Origin: Hirundichthys speculiger
Taxonomy: Eukaryota; Chordata; Actinopteri; Beloniformes; Exocoetidae
DNA length: 64,000 bases
Assembly: GCA_018398805.1 (NCBI GenBank)
Contig: JAGFBZ010000011.1
Span: forward strand, 1,772,501-1,836,500
Direction: 5' to 3'
The position numbers and the translations under genes were made by a program. This document shows, piece by piece, positions 12,838 through 23,800 of the stretch (position 1 is the first letter of the stretch; every line of letters starts with the position of its first letter). The notes under the pieces were generated by a model, which saw only the letters and a program-made list of their open reading frames with translations, was not told the DNA's origin and made no database searches.

Positions 12838-12950
12838 ATTTACAGTGTGACAGGAAAGTGAGGAAGACATGCAGGTCACAGGTCAGGGTTGAACCTGCAC
12901 AAGGACTATCACCTCTGTGCATGAGCCATCTATTTAAACCACAGCACAGT
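12838..12950. repeat. SINE-like or interspersed repeat trace
   Basis: It has the phrase TTTATTTACAGTGTGACAGG followed by a GAAGACATGCAGGTCACAGG tract and GGTTGAACCTGC, a RNA-polymerase-III B-box-like string. The fragment at 30940-31110 has the same order of phrases (CATTGACAGTGGGAGAGACA, then ATTGAACCTGCGA), so both appear to be decayed copies of one family. Confidence 0.4.
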
Positions 12951-15900
12951 TCTGGGTTTGATTTTCATTTATTTTATTTAAACTAAATGTTCAGGAACTA
13001 GAATAACATTAAGCGTCAGGCAGCTTTTTGCCGCTCTCGCATCTTTAGTTTTCTGAATTAATAGACATCAACGATGTTGAGGAATGGAAGGAGAGTTCAA
13101 AGTTAAGCTTGAAGAGCTTCCTGGAAATCCTCGTTTGGCTGTTTCATCCGTCCAACAGCAATATGAGACAAGAAAATACGACAGTTTGAAAATGCAAATG
13201 AGAGAATTCCATCGCTTTTTATTTATTCCAACATCAGCAGAAAAACAGATACCAAAGAGGAGACAGAGAGACATGAATCACCTTGAACAGAGTTAAACAG
13301 AGTGAAGACATGGACAGAGGAGGTCTTCCAAAGGACAACAGCGACATCTAGTGGTGAATATATGAGGTCAGTTTGAAGAGGATAGAAGAGACTTTAAGGT
13401 ATTTGTATAATATGTTTTAGTGCCGCACTTTATGAAGTAAAGTGGAGGATGTAAAATATTGTTTTTCAGTTAATCAAAGCATCATATTATTGAATCAAAG
13501 CACACACAAACCCTTTAAAAATGTCTCTGGCATTAATTTCTGATGGCTTTTCTCAGTATTTTCTGACTTCTATTGTAACAGGAAATTGTTCTTTCATCAG
13601 AATTTGTCTGATTTCTTGGATCCAACTATTTACTGGAACATCATACTGATTTAACTCTAAGAAAAATACACATTTAAGACTTTTATTCCTTATTTGCAGC
13701 TTCTTTTTTTTTAAATGTAGTTCTGAGGGATGTTGCTGCACTTCTGTCTTAAAGTTTGATTTAAATGAACACTGACTTATGAATGACTCTAAAGATGAAT
13801 ATAAAACACTGCTACACTGAAATATTATGATCTCTGTTCACATCTGCGTGGTTTCATTTCAAAATGTGAAACTTTTGTTACAGTTATGCCCAGCGTCCTC
13901 ATTAGTTCAGCTAGTTCAACCCTCAGAAAACAGAACTTTTTGCTTTAATCTCCTGCAGACTTTGTTAATGCTGCAGTTGTGAGCTACTGTATACTGAGCA
14001 AAAACATTTAGACTCAACAACACAGTTGCACATATCTGATATATTACTACAACTTGGTTCATAGTCATATATGCAACATCGCCTGATTAGAACAATCAGG
14101 TTTCAGAGCTTCAATTCAGGAGCTGTAGAGAACTTTTAGCAGCTGTATTGCTCTTTGGCTTTCCATGTTTTCTTTATTTGTCCAACTGTAAAATCCGCTC
14201 TCACACACTTTGAGTAGTGAAGTGGTTTTCCTCCATGGCAGAAGGAAAGTCATTCAGAACACTATTGTCACCTTGTGTTGGTTGTAATATATTGAATATT
14301 AGCACTTTTTTTTTTTTATCAGGTAGTGGTAAAGATGAGGGAAAACGTATTTTAGAGCAGCACAAAAGAGCTGTTGCCATTTTTAATTCTACATTTAGAA
14401 ACTCAACACCCTACAGATCAAAGGACTTCATGTTTTCAGCAAACCAATAAATAAATGAGTCCACGAGTGACGGTAAAATTAAACCTGGATGTTACCATTT
14501 ATTCACTAAATGAGCCCCGGCGTCCAAACTGGAAAGTAAATGAATGTTTTCTGGACGCTCATTCACCTGTTTTATGGTTCTCCAGGGATGAAGAGTCTTC
14601 AGATGAGCACACGGTGTCAAAGTGCACTCACACACCCACGCACACACAGCTCTTCTTTTTGCCTTTTTTTTATTTTCTACAGGGATGTACAGCAAAAAGA
14701 CTAACACTGTTGTTGCTAATATCCAAAAAGGTCCTGGAAACCAGTTCTAGCACACATGTATTAAAAACACACAGGCCTCCCGCTTCTTACTCCGGTTCCT
14801 GGAGCAAGCACACGACACATCAGTTAAGAAAACAAAACAGAACAGAAACAAAAAACAACAACAAGAAAGTAAAATGTGATTCCTTTTGCATTGGCACAGA
14901 ACAACAGAAGCAGAAGTGGGTCAGAGAGCATGTACAAATATACGTATATATATTTATATGTGTTTATAAGCTGCTCTGAGTTCCAGAAGACAGGAAGGAG
15001 GCAGGATGGGTGTTTTTTTGTTGTTTTTTCCATTTGATCTCCTCTCTGATGACTATGCAAATATATATATATATATATATTTTTAACTTCAAGGATCAAT
15101 GTGCTTCCACACTTAAACGCAGACGTGTAAATAACTGATGATCACTGATGGCCTCTCAGTTCCACTGCAGTGTGGGGGGTGTGTGTGTGTGTGTGAACGT
15201 TTTTTACTTCTCACTAGTGATTTATGAAACTCTCAGCAGGAGCCCTCAGTGAATGTAAAAACAGCAAGAGCACAGAATGGAAAAGTCCTGTATCTAATGT
15301 GTTTCTTACTGCTGTGTGTGGTGCGCTGTGACTTAAAGATCCAGATGTACACGAGTCAGTGGCCAGATGGAAGGCGGAAGGCAATAATTTACACTCAAGA
15401 GTAGCAAGGTTTTACCTCTCAAATGTTTTTTATTTCATCTTTTATGTGCTGAGGAGCAGAAAAATCAAGTTTTCGTGAAGGTTGGCACTTTTTCAGAGAG
15501 CCCTCCAACCACGGGATGCTGTTCAAATCATTTGTTTTACACACTTCACTTCAAATAATGAGCTATATATCACACTTTTAGCTCAGAATGCAAGATTTCC
15601 GATTAAAGGTTATACTCTCAAAGGATCGGGGCAATTTCTTATTCGATAAATCTGATTCACATGTGCAGAGGATGTCTTCAAACAAGGGAACTTCTTCTGA
15701 CAGTTTTGCTACAGTATGCCGTTGATGTGTTCAAGAGTGCAGGTTAAGGGATGTGCAGCACTTAATGTCCAGATCTACCTTCTGAAAGACTAAAACTGAC
15801 TTATCTGGCATCTGTAAAACTAAAACGGACAAACCCTGGACATCTGCGTTTCTTCAGATTAAAACAAGGGCCTCCTTCTGTCATCCAGGATTGCTGCAAG

Positions 15901-17013
15901 AGCAGGACAGCGAGGCTGAACTGCCACAAAAAAAGGTGAGGAAAAAAAAACCCTTTTGAAAACAAGGAAAATCTAAAGCATCTTGCCTCAGTGCTGTCAG
16001 AAAACATCTCATTTTTGGTTTTTCGAGAAATTTCTATAGAAGAATAAGAATCATAGAAATTTACTGTGTTTCATACTCTTGATGAGAAAGCCAAGCTCTT
16101 CTAAAAAACTGTAAAAATATCTACAGTATATTCATTTAGAGTAGATGCAAAATTGCTCCCTTTTTTGTTCCGCTTGTGTAAATATAGAGCAGGGATAAAC
16201 CTCAAGAGCTTAAAGGGCTGCCAGTGACTCTGCAGGTCATCCACGATGAGGAAGAGGAAGAGATGCACTGAAAAAAAGAAAAGCCATCAGATTGACAAGC
16301 CATTTAATCTTGAACTCATACAAAAGGAGTGAAAAAGGTTGAAAAGGAGCCACAGACTTGTTTGAATGAATTTCAGCTCAGATACACCAGAATAAATAAA
16401 ACATTCCACCTTTTCTTATACATGAAAGTGAGATCTAATACAGGATTAACTGACTTGCAGAGGTGAGTACTCTCAGGTAAGTGCGCAGAAGGAAGGAGGT
16501 TAGAAAAGAACAGAGTGAAGTTTTACATGGCAGCTGTATTGATCCACTGTATTAGTTTAATAGAGTGTTATTAAAGCACTACAGACTAAGAGTGTGGGCT
16601 GCCTGCCGCACACCGGGCTTCATTGTCTCTAATATGCAGCAACGTGTAATAAATCATGTACACAAACAAAACCCCTCACTCCCAGCTATTATGTCTGCAT
16701 AGCAAAAAAGAAAAAAAAAAGACAGGAAAAAAAAAAAACCAAATAAATAAAATAAACACAGAAACAAATCAGAACTGAGCCTTCCAAACCAAACCATTCA
16801 TCCAAACCATTTTTAACAATAACTCAAACAGTGGCTACTGTTTTCTCTTCCTCTAAAAGATAATACAGAAGTAGTTTTGATGCAGGACTTGTTATTATTA
16901 TTACTACATTTTTGTTTGTTTGTGTTTTTGTTTTTTAGAAAAAAAGATTCCGTTTCGTCATGAGGCGCTCTTCCTACTTCCTCTTGGTCCGGCGGTGATG
17001 TCAGAGCGGCTGG

Positions 17014-17069
17014 TTAATCGTCCTCGTCGTCAACCACGGGGTCCGTGTCCCAGCACGTGATGTCAATCT
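17014..17069 (-). CDS. dbn1: dbn1 exon 15: C-terminus and stop
   Basis: It completes a Glu codon, then reads [17 protein letters not shown] and TAA (17014-17016). The mammalian tail is [17 protein letters not shown]. The acceptor is GTGTTTTTAG. The acidic last residues fit the family and fix the end of the coding sequence. Confidence 0.96.
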
Positions 17070-20000
17070 CTAAAAACACAGACACAGTGATGTCTTTTTT
17101 TCTATGTACTCTAAAGCAAGGCAAAAGTCTGAAATTAAATATTTACTGGATCAAAACAGGAAAAAAGGAAAATACATATTTGCAGAGTTAGGATGACTGT
17201 TTATTATTCTAGGGGGGGGGCCATGTCTGCTAAACTTTCTGGATGTATTCACATAGACCACCCTGTGATCAGGAACCATCTCTGTCTGAAAGAGGCAGTA
17301 CAGTGATCCCGTGCCAATTCGTGCTTTAAATTCTGCGGTTTTAGTTAATTGAGGATTTTTCAGAAATATATGATATAAAAAAAAAAATCAAGAAAAAATT
17401 GCGGAAATTACGCGAAAATCTACTCCACAGCAGATGAGAGGCCGCAGCTGCCAGCCAAACATCAAACGATGACTCATAGCCTCCTGTAAGCAACACGAGA
17501 AATGTAGACGTCCCAGAACTCTAGAATCTGTGAGCTGATTGGCCGAGACGCATCACCCAAGAATCACAGGATGTTGTGTGTGTTCTCTCAAAGCGAAGAA
17601 ATGCTGTGAGCCAGCCTGGCCCTTTTAAGAAGGTGGCCTTATGGGTAATGTACTGTGTGTGTCGTGGGACGGCAGAACCAAAACAGGGTTAGATGAAAAG
17701 TGGAGTGAGCATAAACAGCAACCCAGCATGTATAGATTTACATTCTCTGTTAACCGACAGGAGCCGAACAATACAACCTGTGTGATGTCACAAGTTCCTG
17801 CAGTGCCAGAATAAAGTGCCCGTTCCATGCAGAGAAAACCGGACTTTTTCTTTTGTTGTTGTTAGTTTGTTAGCCGCTAATTATGAGCCAAAAATAGCAC
17901 AATACCAGCAGTTTGTTTACTACGGTTCAGAGACCAGAGGCTGTGAAGGTAACAGAAAGACCACAGTTGAGCCTTTGTCTTGTTTCGCTGCAGTGTCTCG
18001 CTACTTTTTTGCGGTTTTAAAACATATTTTAAACATATTTAGGCTCGGGGGGGGGCCTCTGGCTCCAGTTTGCGATTTTTGTGGGGGGGCGCCGGTCCCC
18101 ATTAACCGCAAAGAATAAGGGATCACTGTATAATCTGTCAAGCATGGCCTAAGGCCTTCTTCTGATGGGACATGTCCAACACTTCTCCCTTTGAAGCTCC
18201 CTGGAAGGTCTCCTGACCAGACACCCAAAGCACCTGAACCGGCTTCTTATGATGGAGAGGAGCAGCTGTCCTACTCAGTTGGCTGGAGGGTAACTCAGTT
18301 ACCCTCCAGTAACCTACATGTGTGAAGAGCGGCCCATTGTTCCACAACCAGAAAAAAAAAATTCTTTCTGAATCTGATTTTCAGCGCTTTAGCTATTAGC
18401 TGGACTCTTCTCTCAGGCACTCTGGAGCCTTTAACACAACGGCTGGGAAGTGTAGTTTCCCCCATACTCAGAACACACCCTCTGGTCTCAGACGTTCCCC
18501 TGTGGGACTGACAGTCATATCTTCTTATGTCTTACCTGGAGGCCTGTTATAAAGGACTGGTGCTGGTTTAGCTGAAGACTCTTCTGATTGGCCAAATTCT
18601 TCCTCCTGTGATTGGCTGAAATAGCCTTCACTTGCCTAAAAGCACCAACAGGAAAATGAACAAAAAAAGAAGATATAAAAAATAAAAAGGCATAGAAAAA
18701 AGGGCATTTTGAGTGAAAGCAGCAGGTTGAGCCTGTCTGACCTGAGTCCCTTCTTTGAGCAGTGTCTCTCCGTTGGTCATCAGCAGCTGTCCTTCATCCA
18801 GCTCCGGCCCCTCCCCAGAGGCGTGCTGCAGTGCATGCTGGTAGCTTAGGGTCATTTGGTCAGAGCCCGTCACGTCCACCAGACTGGAGGGGTTGTCCTC
18901 GGCAGCGGAGCGCGAGCAGAAGCCCCCGTCCATCACCTCGTCAAAGCTGAGGAGGGGCTGAGGCCGGCTGCTGCCGACAGCGGCGCTGGACGGGATGTCA
19001 TCATGGAGGACATCAGTGTCTCCCATCAGGTCCACCAGACTGGTGGACTGGGTGGCGTCGGCTGCAGGGGCGGAGCTGCCGTCCCACAGGTCAACCAGGT
19101 TGTCTGTTCCAGAATCCCACGCAGAGAAGCCGGAGGAGTCGCGGGCCTGTGGGGCGACGCTCTGCACGGGCTTGGTGGGCGTCGACTCCTGGACAGGTGG
19201 TTTCTGCTCCTCTTTTGGCGCAGAATCTGAGGGAAATGAGGAACAATTACTCATCCTGCAAACCTTCTTCAAATGAAGAGACAGACATCATCAGGGTTTG
19301 CCCCTTTAGAATAAACAGTTTGTTACCATGATGAAAAGCTGGCTGCCGAACCACCTGTGAAGCAGCGAATTAAACTGCGCGTTACGTGCAAACGAAAGGA
19401 ACATTTTTTGATGATGTTTTATGCATGTGTAGATCGGATGAAGGCACATTTTGTTCATATTTTGTTTCTTGTGGTTTCCTGTCGTTAAAGCAGGTCTAGA
19501 GAGTTGTGAGCTCGCTGTGAAAGCTGGGTACTGTGGGTTACCAGGTAACCGCTAAAATTAAACCCTGGACGTCATCAGTGAAGACGTGGGTTCGTGTTTG
19601 AAACATGTAAGTTCAGGAAAAATATTAAACGTTGATGTGTTTCTGTTCTAGGAATAAAACCAGAACAAACTTGATAAATTCAAGTGATTCAGTTTATATT
19701 CAGGATTCAAACCAATAATTAAAATGTAAAATAATTAAAGATTAGTTAGCAAGTATGTGATGACGTTGAAGGGCTGAAAGCAATGCATCATTGTTATTAT
19801 TGTTATTTATATTAATATCATCGTCATACAATTGCATCATATAATTGATCTTGTTTGTTTGTTTGTTTGTTTGTTTGTATGAGCTGACTTTAAACAGGCC
19901 AAGACAAGCAGCATGTTTCAGAATAATCCCATTGTTCTGGTTGTTGATTTAAAAGTTGTTTTTTGTTTTGTTGATAAACAATAAATAAAAAATAGAATGT

Positions 20001-20839
20001 TTTAAATTATATCTCAAGATCTAGTCATTTCTTTTTGCATTTTTCAGTTAAAATGTTTTCATAAAGCACAGATTTGACATCATTTCAGTTCCCTTCAGGG
20101 TGATCTTTTAGCAGAAATACAAGATATGATGATCAAACAAGTCTTCTTTCCATAACTTTTCAAATTTGCAAAATTCCAAAAACAAATTAATGGCTGACTT
20201 TGCAAACTTACAAATAAAAAAGGCATAAATAAAATTAAATGAGAAAAATTCTGACTTAATAAACTTTCAAGTGAAAAAGAAAGAACTTCACAAACTAAGT
20301 CAATAAATTTTGACTTTCTAAATTTGAACATCAGAACTTGTAAAAACCCAAGAACCTTATCAATTTAATTTTTTGTCAGTTTGTAACCTCATAAACAGAT
20401 AAATAAATCTGGATTTTTTTCTACATTTCTAAGTTTAGAAATGTGTGAAAGAAATATTTCTGATTTCATAAACTCAAAAAATAACCCCCCCAAAAAAACA
20501 AAAACAAAAATTTTGACTTCATAAACTCACTAAGTTAAAGAGAAAAAAAATCTGACTTCATAATGGTATGAAATGGGCTTTATAAATAAATTTGATTTGA
20601 TTTGATAAAGTCACAAATTTGCAATAAAAACCTGTTTTTATCCCAACAGAGATGGTGCAAATCTTGTTTTTTTTTTTTCAATTAAATGAGTATCTGCATA
20701 TATATTAATAATAATAGGGGAAAACCCTTTAAGTCACATATATATTTGCGTTTTAAACTTGCAGCGGATGCTGGTTTTGTTGTGCGCCGGTGTGACTGAG
20801 AGCGAATGTGTCGGTCTGATCTGACCTGGAAGGATGTCT

Positions 20840-20881
<42 letters not shown>

Positions 20882-23800
20882 GGGGGGGGGGGGGGGGCAG
20901 AAAGTTCTCACCCCACTTGTCTGTGTGGTCCTCCTCCTCCCTGCTGAAGTCCTCGTTGATGGGTGTGGTGACTATTTTAGGGATGGGGGAGACGGCGGCC
21001 ATGTTGCGCTCTTTGCTCACTTCATCGTCATCGTCCCCTGGAGGATCAGAGGGACAAGAACAAGAACTAAACTGAAGAGGAGCCGTGGAGACGATGGCTC
21101 ACGCTGCAAAACACCAACGAGCCAAGAGTGTTGAACTAACACAAGCAGGAGCCAATTTAGTGTCCCAATGATTAAAAAATGAAAAAATAAACAATTTGTA
21201 TCACAACTGTTTGTTATGTAACTGAAAGAACGGATGCTGAGATGAGCCTTAATTGTAAATCCTAGAGCAGCATCTTGTGTTGCTTCAACACTTTAAGAGT
21301 GCACAAAGTCACATGAACCACTACTTTTGCCATCCCACCACCAAACAGGACACAGTTCCTTTTCTCAATTCCAGACTTCTGCATGTCCATCCGCGTGATC
21401 CATTATAGGTGTCCACACACCAGGCTCATTGTCAGAGTTTGGTTTTGATGAACATTTACTGTGCAGCTGCCAAAGGAGAGAGGAAAAACCCCGTCTGGAG
21501 CAAAGTTTCAAAAATCAGCTGTCTCCTCTCTTCTCAGTCGATAAACATGTATCAGATACGCTGGCAAAAGTTGTGGCAGAAGCATTCATGGTCAGCAGAG
21601 GATGAAGTCTGCATCAGTTGGAGGTTCCCTCACGAGTCCTGACGTTGGATGGAGCGGCCATGACATCACAGCGTTTAGAGGACGACCCAAACAAAGCCAA
21701 CCAGCATGCTGACATAATGCTGAAACATCACGTTAACGTTTATAAACCCCTACCAGAGTGTTTAGCTCCAATAAGATGCCAGATTATTTTTTGATTATAA
21801 AGTCATAAATTCCAGATTCAATTGTGGAAGATCTTTTTTTTTTTTTTTTTTTCATTTTTGTGGGGCAACGCCCCTCCCGCTACCCGCTATCCCTTAATAG
21901 CGGACTTTAGGAGGTTTGGACGGAAGATCGGGCCCTTAGTTTCTTCAGGCAAAGCCTGACATGAATTATCATTCAAGTTTTGCCTTTCAAAGGTCTTGAT
22001 CACTCAGAATTGGCAGTGAACTAAACAGTAGGTGAAGTCATACGTTAACAAATCTTTGTATCACAGCCCAAACTTTGCATTTTGCCTGCCACAAACTGTT
22101 TTAAGAAATCGACCACCAGGAGAGGCTTTGACCTCGTTCGTACAGTCCAGATACGAATACTGAGACGCATCAAATACACGTTGAGCGCCAGACTAAAGTC
22201 AGCATCAAACACACTCTGCTTCAGATGGAAGAGTTGATTTATTTTCTCCCTCTACGATCCAAAAAGGTAACAAGTTAATGCTTAAAGTGTATTCATCATG
22301 AGAAATGTTTATGACTTTATTATCACCTAATCTGCTGAAAGTGTGCATCTTATCAGACAAGAAGGTTTGTTTTTAACTCTTTAGAGGGCAGTCAATGACA
22401 TACCAGGAATTTACAAATTTGAACCTTACAGGGTTGATGGAGAGCATTGCTATGCCAGTTTATGTTTATGTTAACTTTTTTTCTGTATTTTTCATCGTAT
22501 GTATGGCTACTGAAGTTACTAAATGCGGTAATTTGCCCAGTAAAGGGTTGACCCAGCCTTCATCTTCCTCAGTAAGAGTGACTTGAGTGCTTTCTCCTAT
22601 CTGGTGTAACATTAGTTTGTGGGATGTTTCATTAACTGAAAGAGCCAGATGTTTTTTTTTTTTTTTTTTTTTTTTAAATAAAGAGAACTCAGACAGAATC
22701 CAGCTGTCTCAATGTCAAGTGTTGAAGCAGTGGTGTATAGAAGTAAGTGCAGGTAACTGGAAGAGTTAAAAAAAAGTGACCAAATTGCTTTTTCTTTCTT
22801 TTTTTTTCCTGGAAAGCTGAAGGAATTCCAGATATGTCAGTGTGATGCTGGGCTCCAGTGAGAGCTGGGTACCTCAGGTAAGAGATCACCACGAGGAAGA
22901 CGCAATCAATACAGTCATGATGGCACAAAACAGCAATCACATCCACTGAAATTCCATCGCACACACAAACTGTTAGTGAGCCACAGCTACGGCACATACA
23001 GCACACAGGTACATCAACACACCGTTAATAACAGTGAGGAGAATCACTTCCACGGTAAAAACACAACTTTTCCTCATGATTTCATGCTCATGGCCACGTG
23101 CTACTCAGAAGAGCTTCCTGCTCACGATCACAGGAAGCTACAGGTGAAGGACAGCTTTCTAAAGAGGCAGGATTGATTCAGCTCTGCAGCTTCCTGCATA
23201 AGTGGCATCTTTGTTTCACCTCACGGAGGAAAGCTCCACGGACGTCTCGCCTACTCCACCAATAACAACGCTGAACTGAGGAAACCGGTGAAGGTCACCT
23301 TTTCAAGGAAGAAATCGAATTCAACCGGAATCGCATTTGCACTATGTAACAATAAACAGCTTTGCTTCCTCCACCCAGCATAGTATCTGCCATGACAGGA
23401 CTTATACACATGCAGTGAGATCATAAAGGTGCTCGTCATGGTTTTACCAGTTAACTGCACCAGTGGTGGGCATGGTCGCTTCTTCAAACAGTTGATGCTG
23501 TGTGATTTTTAAAGACAGATCAAGCAGCCAGAATATCAATGTTAGAGGTTACAGCAGGCATAAATCTCAGAACCTGGCAAATAAAACCAAAAGGGAGGAT
23601 ATCTTTTAATAATTAGGTGGATGTTTGGTCAAGTTTTACAGTTTGGTTTGGTCTTGCAGCAGTGACAAACACCCTTTTTCTTGATGATTTTTCAACAGCA
23701 TCATTACATATAATACAGTGCTTTTTTAATTGGAAACTTAAAGTGCAACTTGTCAAAAATAACTAAACCGATAATATTTTGTGGAAATGTGTACTTGAGA

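Larger units (their letters stand above)
11521..17013. other. intergenic region, probably including the dbn1 3' UTR
   Basis: No coding exon recognised. The dbn1 stop is at 17014, so its 3' UTR should run leftward from here. The first AATAAA I found on the minus strand is at 15429-15434, which would give a 3' UTR near 1.6 kb; ATTAAA variants occur earlier, near 16555 and 16305. The rest is AT-rich sequence with two repeat traces listed separately, a short (AT)n at 15060-15080 and a (GT)n at 15179-15194. Confidence 0.4.
17070..18535 (-). other. dbn1: dbn1 last intron
   Basis: It separates exons 14 and 15 and contains a TIR element (17299-18130) and a perfect hairpin (18283-18309), both listed separately. 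G runs at 17212-17220, 18047-18054 and 18082-18088 are the other notable sequences. No additional exon was seen. Confidence 0.6.
19227..20911 (-). other. dbn1: dbn1 intron 12 with decayed tandem array
   Basis: An AT-rich intron with (TTTG)n at 19852-19877, a decayed array at 20188-20566, a retroposon-tail-like string at 20569-20607, and a G tract at 20840-20897 next to the exon 12 donor. No additional coding exon was recognised. Confidence 0.6.

Noticed and set aside
14455..14979. 174-codon plus ORF
   Set aside because: No recognisable domain; the end is A- and AT-rich low complexity. It lies in the presumed intergenic or dbn1 3' UTR region.
18762..19331. Plus-strand ORFs up to 124 codons
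   Set aside because: Antisense shadows of dbn1 exon 13.
20682..21020. 112-aa minus ORF with a long poly-Pro run
   Set aside because: The Pro run is the intronic C tract read through after the donor; only the part before the donor at 20912 is exon 12.
20806..21134. Gly-rich plus ORFs
   Set aside because: Translation of the G tract and antisense of dbn1 exon 12.
22860..22960. Minus frame [20 protein letters not shown] with splice-like borders
   Set aside because: Hydrophobic and superficially membrane-like, but no family recognised and no consistent phase with dbn1 exons.
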